A stretch of DNA of 64,000 bases from Cricetomys ansorgei (GCA_026225945.1 JAMJFZ010001657.1:3320001-3384000), one strand, 5' to 3'. Positions 35,501 to 41,428 are shown, numbered from the stretch's first letter. Notes: generated from the letters alone by a model not told the origin. Made by a program: numbers and translations.

Positions 35501-35814
35501 CAGTGTTGAATTGCTAAGCATTTAGAAGGGCAATGAACTCGTGCACACTAGCATTTTAGGACCAGGTCATGATTTTGATCTTGCCCCGGCTCACCTGGAA
35601 AGCAATTTGAAACTTGGGCTGTTCGTGTGTGCAAGGCACCGGGGGGGGGGGGGGGGGGGGGGGGAGGCAGGGCACTGCCACCTGTGACACAGACCCAATG
35701 CGGGTCCCCTTACCTGGGCAGTGCCAGGGTCTCCTCGATGTGGCGGAGGGCGCCGGAGAAGGAGGGCAGGGCCAGCACTCCGTCAAGGTCGAACGCGGCC
35801 ACACGCAGCGCCAT
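751..35814 (-). CDS. EPHX2: EPHX2, bifunctional soluble epoxide hydrolase (19 exons, complete)
   Basis: Cytosolic/peroxisomal enzyme that hydrolyses fatty-acid epoxides such as EETs to diols; its N-terminal HAD domain is a lipid phosphatase. Joined exons (35714-35814, 31614-31698, 29957-30116, 28067-28257, 27304-27426, 24202-24270, 22517-22612, 21926-22004, 19607-19641, 16798-16824, 14428-14513, 12474-12585, 8005-8079, 6607-6640, 5265-5367, 4506-4575, 1610-1690, 962-1020, 751-826) give 1662 nt: 553 residues and a stop, all introns GT-AG. HAD residues seen: D9 and D11 (FDLDG), T123-N124, K160, D184-D185. Alpha/beta-hydrolase residues seen: HGFP 263-266, nucleophile D333 (GHDW), Y381, Y465, D495, H523. 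Numbering equals mouse through H523. The C-terminus ISKI is a weak PTS1-like signal. Identity is certain from family knowledge; the species is not. Positions 162-169 diverge from the usual sequence. Confidence 0.97.
962..1020 (-). CDS. EPHX2: EPHX2 exon 18
   Basis: Residues 510-528 plus two bases: [19 protein letters not shown], with catalytic base H523 in CGHW. Donor GTAAGG. Part of this exon boundary is duplicated near 2582-2631. Confidence 0.96.
1153..1356 (+). mobile_element. URR1-type hAT-Charlie non-autonomous DNA transposon
   Basis: A 204-bp element with inverted ends CAGCGGTTGTCAACCT and AGGTTGAGAAGCGCCA (12 of 16 complementary), flanked by 8-bp near-identical duplications ccatagac (1145-1152) and ccacagac (1357-1364). 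The interior (GACCCTTTAATACAGTTCCT) is typical of rodent URR1 elements. It lies in EPHX2 intron 17. Confidence 0.85.
1610..1690 (-). CDS. EPHX2: EPHX2 exon 17
   Basis: Residues 483-509: [16 protein letters not shown] contains D495, the charge-relay acid; ends SKNMEKW. Phase 0 at both ends; donor GTAGGG. Confidence 0.96.
1882..1923. repeat. (GT)n microsatellite
   Basis: About 21 uninterrupted GT units in EPHX2 intron 16. Confidence 0.95.
2057..2200 (+). mobile_element. B2/B3-family SINE
   Basis: Begins GGAGCTGGAGTGATGGCTCA with B-box-like GGTTTGGTTCCCAGCACTCA; the 3' end is truncated. Confidence 0.75.
2320..2515 (-). mobile_element. B4-like SINE (antisense)
   Basis: Antisense ID-like half (GGATGGAACCCAGGGTCTCA) followed by an antisense B1-like half (TGCCTCAGTCTCGGAAGTCT). 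The ID plus B1 order is typical of B4. Confidence 0.6.
2582..2660. repeat. Duplicated, internally deleted copy of exon 18 boundary fused to URR1 end
   Basis: 2582-2631 matches 925-974 (intron 18 start and the last 13 bases of exon 18) at 46 of 50 positions. It then continues as a URR1 3' end (AGACCCACAGGTTGAGAAGC). The splice donor dinucleotide of the copy is lost. Confidence 0.75.
3164..3306 (-). mobile_element. B1 SINE (antisense)
   Basis: T-run, then GAGACATGTTTTCTCTG through GAGTGCTGGGATTAAAGGCG. Target duplications caagttttgattttt flank it (about 3151-3165 and 3313-3327). Confidence 0.92.
3768..4485. repeat. Long GT/ATGT-rich array with higher-order units
   Basis: About 715 bp of TG, TATG and ATAC mixtures in EPHX2 intron 16. 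A marker block (GTCTGTGTGTGAGGTGTGT and variants) recurs near 3965, 4184 and 4369, showing larger units. It ends about 20 bp from the exon 16 donor. Confidence 0.93.
4506..4575 (-). CDS. EPHX2: EPHX2 exon 16
   Basis: Residues 459-482: [16 protein letters not shown] holds Y465, the second catalytic tyrosine. Donor GTGAGC. A roughly 710-bp GT-rich array begins about 20 bp downstream of this donor. Confidence 0.96.
5265..5367 (-). CDS. EPHX2: EPHX2 exon 15
   Basis: Residues 425-458 plus two bases, with [20 protein letters not shown], highly characteristic of EPHX2. Acceptor TTTGCAG, donor GTAAAA. Confidence 0.96.
5990..6080 (-). mobile_element. MIR fragment (antisense)
   Basis: Reads as antisense MIR core (GTCACCCTTCTGAGACCCAC, then TCCTCTATTTGTAA). 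Old and diverged; in EPHX2 intron 14. Confidence 0.45.
6607..6640 (-). CDS. EPHX2: EPHX2 exon 14 (34-nt microexon)
   Basis: Residues 414-424 plus one base: [11 protein letters not shown]. This variable lid segment differs between mammals; frame continuity with exons 13 and 15 supports the call. Acceptor CCACAG, donor GTAAGT. Confidence 0.92.
7710..7985. repeat. (CA)n array with 56-bp higher-order unit
   Basis: AGACATGTAC followed by (AC)n recurs at 7741, 7805, 7861 and 7917 (spacings 64, 56, 56). It lies in EPHX2 intron 13, about 20 bp from the exon 13 donor. Confidence 0.93.
8005..8079 (-). CDS. EPHX2: EPHX2 exon 13
   Basis: Residues 389-413, [19 protein letters not shown] then RASDEG, part of the lid region. 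The donor sits in GGGGGTAAGA. A (CA)n higher-order repeat begins about 20 bp into the intron. Confidence 0.95.
8090..9260. other. EPHX2 intron 12, unremarkable part
   Basis: No exon, recognisable repeat or long reading frame was found here. Confidence 0.5.
9268..9475 (+). mobile_element. Composite tRNA-derived SINE (B2/B3-like head, B1-like body)
   Basis: Head GGCTAGAGAGACAGTTCAGT, then a body with AAGCCCAGCTATCGTAGGCT and AGCAAGCCAGCCTGGTCTAG. The same arrangement recurs at 13215, 47383 and 55572. Confidence 0.65.
9480..12180. other. EPHX2 intron 12, central part
   Basis: Mostly unique sequence. It includes a short (CA)n at 10838-10866, T- and A-rich stretches near 11270-11300, and a C23 run at 11827-11849. 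No coding evidence. Confidence 0.5.
11827..11849. repeat. Poly-C tract (C23)
   Basis: Uninterrupted run of 23 C in EPHX2 intron 12; prone to length error. Confidence 0.9.
12219..12416. repeat. Homopurine (GA/GGA/GAA)n tract
   Basis: 12219-12377 is 159 bp of purine only, and with one C at 12378 the tract continues to 12416. It lies in EPHX2 intron 12, about 57 bp from the exon 12 donor; the transcript carries the pyrimidine strand. Many mirror-symmetric GAAGAAGAAG and GGAGGAGG blocks. Confidence 0.95.
12474..12585 (-). CDS. EPHX2: EPHX2 exon 12
   Basis: Residues 351-388: AVASLNTPF at the start and NYQLYFQEP at the end, with Y381, one of the two epoxide-polarising tyrosines. Donor GTAAGT. A long purine-only tract (plus strand) starts about 57 bp into the intron. 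Confidence 0.96.
13215..13520 (+). mobile_element. Composite tRNA-derived SINE
   Basis: Head AGAGGTAGCTCAGTGGGTAA with CGAGTTCAAATCTCCAGCAC, body with GAGAGACTGTCTCAAGGTTA, and a CA-rich 3' end. Same family as 9268 and 47383. Confidence 0.65.
13880..13995 (+). mobile_element. MIR fragment
   Basis: MIR-like core GCTGAAGAAACCCAGGCCTA followed by GTCACACGGTCAC. Diverged; in EPHX2 intron 11. Confidence 0.45.
14018..14100 (-). mobile_element. B1-like SINE fragment (antisense)
   Basis: Contains TCCTGCTTCAGCCTCCTAAG then TGCTGGGATTACAGGC, the antisense 5' half of B1. Confidence 0.7.
14428..14513 (-). CDS. EPHX2: EPHX2 exon 11 (nucleophile)
   Basis: Residues 323-350 plus two bases. [14 protein letters not shown] contains the nucleophilic D333 of the epoxide hydrolase triad; ends FFYPHRV. 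Acceptor CCCAG, donor GTAAGC. Confidence 0.97.
14635..14817 (-). mobile_element. B1 SINE (antisense) with (TCC)n tail
   Basis: TCCTCC-rich stretch 14635-14682, then antisense B1 from TAGACAGGGTTTCTTTG to TGCTGGGATTAAAGGTGTG. In EPHX2 intron 10, close upstream of exon 11. Confidence 0.9.
14830..15960. other. EPHX2 intron 10, unremarkable part
   Basis: A MIR-like trace lies near 15150; otherwise I see no gene or clear repeat. Confidence 0.45.
15974..16048. repeat. (TC)n(AC)n compound microsatellite
   Basis: About 19 TC units followed by about 18 AC units in EPHX2 intron 10. Confidence 0.95.
16798..16824 (-). CDS. EPHX2: EPHX2 exon 10 (27-nt microexon)
   Basis: Nine codons, EMVTFLDKL (314-322), between a TTTTAG acceptor and a GTGAGT donor. 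Both ends phase 0, so skipping would keep the frame. Confidence 0.95.
17462..17570. repeat. (GT)n/(AT)(AC) microsatellite
   Basis: About 22 GT units, then TATAC/ACATAC alternations to about 17570, in EPHX2 intron 9. Confidence 0.93.
17620..18200 (+). mobile_element. Ancient L1 3' end
   Basis: Reads like a degraded end of L1 ORF2 plus 3'UTR: GGAGCCAAGAGATGGCATCA, GCTAAATGAAATAAGCC, then GTGACTATAATTAGTGATGA. Heavily mutated. Confidence 0.65.
18480..18960. mobile_element. Ancient L1-derived segment
   Basis: Blocks such as CCATATAAATGGAGTAACGT, TGGAATGTTTCCACTTGTAG and TTCTCTTGGGCTAGTTCCAA resemble a common mammalian L1-derived repeat. Subfamily and orientation not assigned. Confidence 0.5.
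19581..19620 (-). repeat. 20-bp tandem duplication of the exon 9 donor
   Basis: 19581-19600 and 19601-19620 match at 17 of 20 positions. Each carries a GTAAG/GTGAG-type splice donor on the minus strand. Confidence 0.9.
19607..19641 (-). CDS. EPHX2: EPHX2 exon 9 (35-nt microexon)
   Basis: Encodes [12 protein letters not shown] (302-313) with the first base from exon 8. Donor GTGAGA. A second GTAAG-type donor lies 20 bp downstream inside a tandem duplication; using it would add 20 nt and shift the frame. Confidence 0.93.
19678..19800 (+). mobile_element. B1/B4-like SINE
   Basis: CGCCTTTAGACCCCAGCATT, GGGAGGCAAAGCCAGGAAGA, TGAGACCCTGTCTTAAAGC, then a CG/CA-rich end. Confidence 0.75.
20055..20182. 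repeat. GT-rich imperfect array
   Basis: TGTGTGCATG and TGTGTATG units over about 125 bp in EPHX2 intron 8. Confidence 0.85.
20402..20475 (+). mobile_element. B1-like fragment
   Basis: GGCACTTGGGAGGCAGAGCC then GAGGCCAGCCAAGATACATA; a 5'-truncated B1 relative. Confidence 0.6.
21289..21346. repeat. (GT)n microsatellite
   Basis: About 28 GT units in EPHX2 intron 8. Confidence 0.95.
21355..21610 (+). mobile_element. Ancient L1 fragment
   Basis: GGCCAAAAGATGGGGGCAAC, GATGGGTGGATGCATAGGCA and GAGAGGTTAGCTACTACATG parallel the end of L1 ORF2 in degraded form. Confidence 0.6.
21926..22004 (-). CDS. EPHX2: EPHX2 exon 8
   Basis: Residues 276-301 plus one base: [20 protein letters not shown], then ESSSPP. 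Core strand and loop of the hydrolase fold. Donor GTGAGT, acceptor TTCCAG. Confidence 0.96.
22517..22612 (-). CDS. EPHX2: EPHX2 exon 7
   Basis: Residues 244-275, start of the alpha/beta-hydrolase domain. Contains the oxyanion-hole motif HGFP (263-266) followed by ESWFSWRYQ. Phase 0 at both ends; donor GTAAGG. Confidence 0.97.
22620..23560. other. EPHX2 intron 6, proximal part
   Basis: Includes a GT/G-rich patch at 23000-23080 that resembles a B3-type SINE end (antisense), continuing AGGCCAGAGGTTAACTTGGG. The rest looks unique. Confidence 0.45.
23565..23690 (-). mobile_element. RSINE/B4-like SINE (antisense)
   Basis: AACAGAACCTCTCACTGATC, CAGCAAGCCCCAGGGATCTA, TTGTGATTACAAACACGCAC; the typical antisense order of this family. 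Confidence 0.6.
23787..23869. repeat. (TC)n(GT)n compound microsatellite
   Basis: CT/TC tract, then about 20 GT units with one A interruption, in EPHX2 intron 6. Confidence 0.92.
24202..24270 (-). CDS. EPHX2: EPHX2 exon 6 (interdomain linker)
   Basis: Residues 221-243, a proline-rich linker ([18 protein letters not shown]) joining the phosphatase and hydrolase domains, ending YVTVK. Clean acceptor and GTAAGT donor, phase 0 at both ends. Confidence 0.96.
24271..25555. other. EPHX2 intron 5, part without clear features
   Basis: No exon found. A weak antisense MIR-like trace lies near 25450-25500. Confidence 0.45.
25560..25905 (+). mobile_element. Ancient L1 3' end
   Basis: TACCAAGTGAAATCAGCTAG, ACCAATGAACTGCTCACTTT, ATGACCAAGATGGTAAACTT, then TGTATTTTACCGCAACG; the classic L1M 3'UTR pattern, mutated. 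Contains T17. Confidence 0.75.
26502..26563. repeat. (CTGT)n(CT)n(ATCT)n microsatellite
   Basis: Three adjoining tetranucleotide or dinucleotide blocks in EPHX2 intron 5. Confidence 0.9.
26960..27062 (-). mobile_element. SINE fragment (antisense, B-type)
   Basis: CCCCAGTGCTGGGATTACAC, GGTCACCACGCCCAGATTCC, ACTGAGCCATCCTCCAGCCC; antisense tRNA-type end. Confidence 0.6.
27304..27426 (-). CDS. EPHX2: EPHX2 exon 5
   Basis: Residues 180-220, exactly 41 codons. [10 protein letters not shown] holds the Mg-binding acidic pair D184-D185 of the HAD fold; ends LEKVTGTQ. Donor GTAACT, acceptor TCCAG. Confidence 0.96.
28067..28257 (-). CDS. EPHX2: EPHX2 exon 4
   Basis: Residues 116-179. Carries HAD motif II (CIVTNNW, T123-N124) and motif III lysine K160 in VGMVKP. 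The stretch after K160-P161 reads QRPFYQLV in place of the usual EPQIY-type sequence. Acceptor TTCAG, donor GTAAGT. Confidence 0.96.
28260..29415. other. EPHX2 intron 3, distal part
   Basis: No recognisable repeat or exon apart from exon 4 at its left edge. Confidence 0.45.
29420..29800 (+). mobile_element. ERVL-MaLR LTR (old)
   Basis: Opens GCTATGGCTTGAATGTGTCT and TGGTATTGGAAACTTAAGTC, then CCATGAGAGCTCTGCCTTCG and ACCAGCCTCCAGGACTATAA; the order of a mammalian MaLR LTR. Non-coding and degraded. Confidence 0.65.
29957..30116 (-). CDS. EPHX2: EPHX2 exon 3
   Basis: Residues 63-115 plus one base: [17 protein letters not shown] through [14 protein letters not shown], the cap region of the phosphatase domain. 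Acceptor TTACAG, donor GTCAGA (weaker than consensus). Confidence 0.95.
30618..30715 (+). mobile_element. MaLR-like LTR start interrupted by (GT)n
   Basis: GCTATGGGCTGGATGAATTA, TCATCCCCGGCACCTCAGAA, then a GT microsatellite at 30689-30712. Confidence 0.5.
31190..31345 (+). mobile_element. MIR element
   Basis: CACCCCATTTTGCTGATACC, GAGAAGTTAAGTAATTTGCT, AGATTCAAACCCATTCCCTG; a clear MIR core. Confidence 0.7.
31614..31698 (-). CDS. EPHX2: EPHX2 exon 2
   Basis: Phase 2 to 0; residues 34-62, ending [15 protein letters not shown] as in rodent EPHX2. Acceptor CAG at 31701-31699, donor GTAAAG. The segment [11 protein letters not shown] differs strongly from the mouse and human residues I remember, but the frame is intact. 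Confidence 0.95.
31970..32240 (+). mobile_element. Ancient MaLR/MLT-like repeat
   Basis: ATTTGGAGATGGGATCTTTA, AATGAAGTTAATGAGGCCTT, GTATTCTTATAAAAAGAGGC; a widespread mammalian repeat pattern. Class is tentative. Confidence 0.5.
33040..33430 (+). mobile_element. Rodent interspersed repeat (possibly L1 3'-derived)
   Basis: GTCAAGTTGGCACAAGTCTA, GTGATTACTGATTAATGTGG, AGCCAGGAAGCAGCACTC, AAACAAACCCTTTCCTCCTC; a block I know as very common in rodent genomes. Class uncertain. Confidence 0.6.
34365..34545 (-). mobile_element. B3-type SINE (antisense)
   Basis: CACAGGGCAACTTGAGGGAG, TCAGTTCTCTTCCTCTATCA, GGGGATAGAATTCAGGTTGT, then GTTGGCTTAGCC. Confidence 0.65.
34632..34725 (+). mobile_element. 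B2-family SINE fragment
   Basis: GGGGCTGGAGAGCACCGGCT, GAGTTTGATTCCCAGCACCC, ACATGGTGGCTCAAAACCAT. Confidence 0.8.
35055..35205 (-). mobile_element. B3-type SINE (antisense)
   Basis: GAGGCCAGAAGGGGGCGTCA, GATCCCCGGAGCCACGGGAC, GCCATCTCTCCAGCCCC; antisense tRNA-derived end at the right. Confidence 0.8.
35641..35664. repeat. Poly-G tract (G24)
   Basis: Uninterrupted 24 G on the plus strand (24 C in the EPHX2 transcript), 50 bp past the exon 1 donor. Confidence 0.92.
35714..35814 (-). CDS. EPHX2: EPHX2 exon 1 (start codon)
   Basis: Encodes residues 1-33 and two bases of R34. ATG is the complement of 35812-35814 and opens [17 protein letters not shown], the HAD motif I with nucleophile D9 and acid/base D11. 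Donor GTAAGG follows at 35713. A run of 24 G (plus strand) lies about 50 bp into the intron. Confidence 0.97.
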
Positions 35815-36030
35815 GACGGTCCGAGCTGCAGCGCCGTGTAGACACACTGAACTCTAGGCTGTGGCCCAGGCTGGGGAGGCTGCCCAGCGCACCTAAGATC
35901 AGAACTTCGCCAGGCTAAGCACCGCCCCCGCCACGCCACGCCTCGCCACGCCCACCACAGACTGGTCCCTTCTACTCCTCCGGCCTAGCTTGGGGGCCCC
36001 GCCACGCCCATCACCGTCACAGCTCCGCCT
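35815..36030 (-). promoter_or_regulatory. EPHX2: EPHX2 5'UTR and GC-rich promoter
   Basis: Immediately upstream of the ATG the sequence is C/G-rich, with several GC/CACC boxes (CCGCCCCCGCCACGCC near 35923, repeated CCACGCCC near 35946 and 36002) and raised CpG. I see no TATA box. The transcription start is not determined. CHRNA2 starts about 16 kb away on the opposite strand, so this is not a compact bidirectional promoter. Confidence 0.6.
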
Positions 36031-36059
36031 ACTCATCTGGCCTTGCGAGTAGTGTCCTG

Positions 36060-36980
36060 CAGGGGAAAGGGGAAAGGGTAAATCCTAGTCTTTGGCTCTT
36101 CCTCCTGCCTAGCTCAAGGCCTAGATTCCCACCTATGTGCAAGACTCCCAGCAAAACTGCAAAGCATTTCATATTCTCAGACTTTGACCACTGGGAGACA
36201 GGCTTGGGATAGGGAGTGAGGGCTGATCTTGAGAGGAGAGAAAGGGAGGGAGGGAGAGGGGACATTCCAAACATCCCCTCCTTCTGTATTTGATCTTGAT
36301 TGGCACATCCCCTGGATATTGGGCTCTGGGGACCATCTCCTCTAAATGTGGTACACATCTTTGTAGACCCCTCCATCCTGCATCCTGCCTGCTTCTCCAA
36401 GCAGTGTTTCTAGAGTACAATACAGCCCTCCATTCACAGCGTGCCAACCCAGAATACTTTCTCTCTTGAGGCTTAAAAGAAACAAATTGAGTCTGTTTCA
36501 CCTTTGTACGTTGTTTTTGAAATAACACTACTTAAAAGTGAACTGCACTTCTTGGAGGTTTCAGGCACCTTCTTGACCTTTGGCCCAGTGCTCTCCCTAG
36601 TTAAGAGGGAAAACAGAAACCTCACCTATTAATGAGTTCAATTAACAATTAACCATTTAGCCCAAGGCTGTGGTGAGAAATTGTCTCCCTTATTGAAATT
36701 GGGGGTTGACATTTTCCTTTGCCTCTAGTTGTTGCCAGTCTGGTCGCTGTTATGGCTTACCCTGGGCTGATTTTTGTGAGCCTTCCGACACTTCCTCCTC
36801 ATTCCTCAGATCTTGTCTGGGACAGTTTGTATTTTCTGAGATTCACACCTAAGAAGCAGGAAGTGGCTGAAAATGTGGACTATTGTCCTGAGAACAGGAA
36901 AGGTCTTTTGGGAGTACTTGCAGTGGAATGTTGGAGAAAGAAGTAAGATAAGCCTGGGCCTGAAGACAGAAAGAGAAGAG
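36060..36980. other. Upstream flank of EPHX2
   Basis: Non-repetitive sequence beyond the GC-rich promoter. No gene recognised. Confidence 0.45.
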
Positions 36981-36984
36981 AGTA

Positions 36985-37110
36985 TGGACTGGGTATGATC
37001 CTGTAAATCCAAGCACTCTGGATGCAGGAGCAGGAAGTTCACAAGTTCAAGGTCACCCTCGGCTACATACCAAGTTCAAGTCCAATCTAGGTTATAGGGG
37101 ACCCTGGCTT
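36985..37110 (+). mobile_element. B1-like monomer fragment
   Basis: CTGGGTATGATCCTGTAAAT, GTTCACAAGTTCAAGGTCAC; a diverged B1/PB1-type unit. Confidence 0.55.
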
Positions 37111-37146
37111 ACAAGATAAGCAGAAAACATGCATTCAGATGGAGAC

Positions 37147-37319
37147 AGTTATAGACAGACAGTCAGAGATTCAGAAAGACAGAGAGACAGGCACACATAC
37201 ACAGAGAGATAGACACAGAGACACACACAGATAGGTAAGACATATACACACATAAGACAGACAGACAGACAGATGGAGAGACAGACATAAAAGCGCGCGC
37301 ACACACACACACACACACA
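37147..37319. repeat. (CAGA)n/(CA)n simple repeat
   Basis: ACAGACAG, AGAGACAG and (CA)n blocks over about 170 bp. Confidence 0.85.
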
Positions 37320-37830
37320 GTATGATGGCTATTCTTGATTGTCAACTTGATTACATCTGAAACCCAAATCTCTGAGTGTACCTGTGAGGAATTTTTTTTT
37401 TCTTAATTAAATCATTTGAAGTGGGAAGGCCCACTTTTAATCTGGATATTTTAAGGTGGGATGATACTCCTTTAATCCAGATCTTTTGAGGTGGAAAGAT
37501 CTACCTTTAATATAGACTGTGTCTTCTGCTGGCAGCATTTGTAAGTACACGGAAGCAGGAAGCGTCTCTGCTTGCTTGCTCTCCCTCTAGCTAGCGCGTG
37601 CACTCTTTCACTGCCATTACAGCCTACTTCTTTGGGATTCCAGTGTCTACTCAAGACCAGCTGAGACATCCAGCCTCGGGGACTGAACAACTATTGGATT
37701 CTTAAATCTTTTGTTGGTAGACAGCTGGACTAGTTGGACTAGCTGGACCACAGCCTGTACGCCATTCTATAAATAAATCCCCTTTCTTTAACTTCTTTTA
37801 CTCTAGAGAACCCTAACTAATACAAACAGA
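37320..37830 (+). mobile_element. Rodent interspersed repeat (possibly L1 3'-derived)
   Basis: GATGGCTATTCTTGATTGTC, AGTGGGAAGGCCCACTTTTA, ending CTCTAGAGAACCCTAACTAA; a high-copy rodent block. Class uncertain. Confidence 0.6.
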
Positions 37831-37885
37831 AACAAACAAAAACACACACACAGAAATAGAGACAGACTGACACCCAGACAGACAG

Positions 37886-37927
<42 letters not shown>

Positions 37928-37928
37928 C
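37886..37928. repeat. (CA)n microsatellite
   Basis: About 19 CA units within a longer ACAGA/CACAC-rich stretch from 37825. Confidence 0.93.
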
Positions 37929-38897
37929 CACACAAATAAAAAGCAAAACCAGCAGCAACAAGGAGAATATAATATAGGGCTCTCTCAATAATATGGCGAT
38001 CTCAAATTGAACTTGACAGTGAATCAGATTATAGCCCAGTTTGTAAATGCTTAGATGTAAATCTGACTTAGACTTTCCTTTGGCTTCTTAGCCCACACCT
38101 TTGCTTGACCATGTAATGCTCCTCCCCAGGCCCTGACTAAGGCAGAACTCTGCTTCAATCCCACCTTCAACAACTCTTCCTTACAGGAGCCTATGATTTG
38201 GTTAGGTCTCCTCTAAAGACTTGGTCCCCAACCCATGGCACTATTAAAAGGTGGCAGAACTATGAAGAGTTGAAGTCCCAAGGGAGGTCTTCTGGACACT
38301 GGAGGTATGTCCCTCAAGAGTATCTGGAACTCTAGGCCCTCACCTCTCCTCTCCCTTGCATCCTTGTCCCTGAGGTGACTGTTGGCATGGGCAATGGGCC
38401 AACCAATCATGGAATGGCACTCCCAGATCTGAAAGCCAGAATAGACCTTTTCCCTTTCTAAGCTAATTACCTCAGTTATTTGTTATGGTAGTGGAAAGCT
38501 GGCTCGCAAACAGGGTATCCCTGTCTTACTGAGTAGCATAACCCTTGGCTTAGCTGCTCAATCAAGAGACCTTGGAATTACTTGCTGACCCTTGGCTGCC
38601 AACACAGCCACACACTCTGAATCTTGGTTCCAGGGCTGGCTGTTCAGCTGACTGGGGCAGAGGTGGCAGCTTCTAAATCCATGGTGGTGTTTCTTTCTTA
38701 AAGATTTGGCTGACTGGAAACAAATCCTTTCAGAGATATGGCCGGCCCATCCATCACTCTTACGTAATATGTACGCCCTGTTACCCATATTTAATACATC
38801 GTCTTTTAAACATCTACAGCAGTTCTGTTGCATACATCTGCATTCTGACTGGGAGGGTGTTACCGAGTCCATAAACGTGCTTATAAAAGTTACAAAG

Positions 38898-39042
38898 CCA
38901 GCCAGGCAGTGGTGCACATGCCTTTAATCACAGCACTTGGAAGGCACGTGGATCTCTGTGAGTTCGAGGCTAGTCTGGTCTATAGAGTGAGTTCCAGGAC
39001 AGCAGAGTTACAAGAGACAGAGAAATCTTGTCTCAAAAAAAA
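38898..39042 (+). mobile_element. B1 SINE
   Basis: GCCAGGCAGTGGTGCACATG, GAGTTCGAGGCTAGTCTGGT, then A-tail. Perfect 10-bp target duplications agttacaaag at 38888-38897 and 39043-39052. Confidence 0.95.
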
Positions 39043-39177
39043 AGTTACAAAGAGAAGAAGGAAATATGATTTTTTTTTTTTTTAAAAAAAGGACTTCACA
39101 AACCACCCATTGAAAAGAAAAGTACAAAGTCTTGAACAATGGAATTCCATCTTCAATCGGGAATCATCATTGGGTAG

Positions 39178-39310
39178 TGCTGTGGTTAGCTTTAATTGTC
39201 AACTTGGGACAACTTGAATCGTCTGGTAGAGCGTCACAATGAAGAGCTGTTGACATCAGTTTGGACTGGGGCTTGTTGGGGGGTTAGTCTTGTCTTAATT
39301 GATGTGGGGA
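39178..39310 (+). mobile_element. Rodent interspersed repeat fragment
   Basis: GTTAGCTTTAATTGTCAACT, GGTTAGTCTTGTCTTAATTG; related to the 33040 and 63505 blocks. Class uncertain. Confidence 0.5.
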
Positions 39311-40555
39311 GCCCTTGACCTCTCTCTTTTCCCCTTCTCTCCTGTCTCTTTCCCTCTTCTCCATTTCTCTTACTGCCTGGTTTGTGCTCTTACCTAAGGA
39401 ACCTGCTTCCACTGTGGTCCTCTAAGTGCTCTGCTGTTTTTCTTCCCTCTCTGGTCCCCTAGGGAGTGGAGGAACAAGCAGATGAGGAACATCTGGATCC
39501 TCACTCTTGCTACCAGAACCCCCTTCAAGGCACACACATTAATATCACATCATCAGACTCTACCACTCCCAGCGGACCAAGTCTGCTGTTACTTTCCTCT
39601 AATGTGGCTCCCCCTTGATCTCCCAGAAGCCGACGGAAGCCCCCTTCTCTCCCAGCTCCCCAGGACGCTACTCTTGCTCTCAGTCAGTGCTTTTCTTTCC
39701 TGGCTGTTTCACTGAGGAGACTGACAGTCTACTGGCTCCCAGGGCTCATCAGCCCGTATATTTCCACCAGTGCCGATTTCCTCATTGTCTTTCTACACAG
39801 TGAGGATAACCTGTGCTCAAGTCCAAGGCTAGCCCTTCTGATGCACCGGAGCTGGCACCTTCAGACACTCACGGACAGTCCTCTCAGTTGCCTCCTTGGG
39901 AGATTAGCACCCCCACCCCTATAACTATGTCAGGAGCTGCAAAGCTCCTGCCTCAGCCGCTTGAAACTTTAACATTGAAAGAAAAATGTTTCAAGAAATA
40001 CATTGAAAGGACATTTGGAAATGAGAGCGGCACATGACAACTGTCTGGATGGCTGAAGTCCAGGCTTGCATTTCAATCGTATTTTGCTCCTGTGATTTTG
40101 CCCATTTCGTGCGTTAGTTGAGTTTCCAGCTCTGGCTGAAGAGAAATGAGATGTCAAGTACTAGGAAGATTTCCGAGAAGAATGGCGCTTGGCACACAAA
40201 GTTACTTCTGTTGCCTGCTGTGATTCATCCAGCCTTAGCTGAAAATCCTATAACCATCTTGCCTGAAGGATATTCGTGACCATCTTCCCATCCACCATCC
40301 CTTCCTGCCTCCAGACCTGAGCCATAATCAAATCCCTGCATGCCCCAGCAAATAGGTTCTCAAAGAGTACAAAATAGACCTTAAATCTACACACAAAATA
40401 GACTCCAAATCTGCGAGAATTTGCTCACTTTTGTGCACAGTCAGATGAATGTGTATATACATAGATTCTTATGCTCTCAGACCAGGAAGATTTGGCTGGC
40501 CTCTACTGTATGTTTTCTAAAGCTTTGGGCTTAGTCTGTGTGTTTGAACACGGGG

Positions 40556-40699
40556 CTTGTAAGATGGCTCAGCTGATAAAGGGCTTGCTGCTAAGTCTGA
40601 CTACCTGAATTCAATCTCTGGCACCCACACGGTGAAAGAGACTTCTGAAAGTTGTCCTCTGGCCTTCATGTGCGTGCCGTGGTAAACACATGAACACGT

Positions 40700-40745
<46 letters not shown>
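40556..40745 (+). mobile_element. B3-type SINE with (CA)n tail
   Basis: AAGATGGCTCAGCTGATAAA, GAATTCAATCTCTGGCACCC, GTTGTCCTCTGGCCTTCATG, ending in about 22 CA units (40699-40742). Confidence 0.8.
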
Positions 40746-40746
<1 letters not shown>

Positions 40747-41428
40747 GTTGACGGTTTTTGTGAAGCTGTGATAGCAGTAAGCTATATAGGTGGCACAAGA
40801 CTGGATTTCCTTGCATATGATCTGTTGGCCTTCCTGATGACACAGACAGAGGCTGGAGGCACTTTCTTTCCCAAGGCTGTGAGGCATCTTGATCACAGGG
40901 GCTGGAGTGCTTTGGACTTCACGTGCTGAGGTCTGAGTTAAGGGAATTTTATGCTCTGCTTAAGTGTTCCTTCAAGATCCATGTTTTAAAACTGGTCCCC
41001 AGCCTGGGAGTCCCACAAGGTGGTGGAGAGAAGGGAGTTAGGTCACTGGGGTGTGCCCATAGAGGGGATATTGGACCATGCCTCCTTCCTGCTTCTCCCT
41101 TTGCCTCTCAGACTCCATGAGGTGAACAACTTCCTCTACCACAGGCTCCCATCACCACAGGCTCCAAAGCAACAAAGCCAACCAACCAGGGACTGGCTGT
41201 GAGCCAAAATTAATCGTTCTTTCTTATACGTGGTTTTCCTCGGGTATTTCATTGCAGTAACAGAAGTCAGACTGATAGGAAACTTCTCAGCATATGGCAT
41301 GCTAATGGGGGATCCTGGAACAAGTCAGTGGGGAATTTACATAAACAAGGCCCAAGAATTCCACATGTCTAGCCTTGGAATGCTGTGAGTTTATTCAGCC
41401 AAGACTATTCTTATTTGCACTGGTAAGT

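Noticed and set aside
37147..37319. Direct repeats resembling a CRISPR-like array
   Set aside because: Simple (CAGA)/(CA) repeat with no spacers; eukaryotic context.
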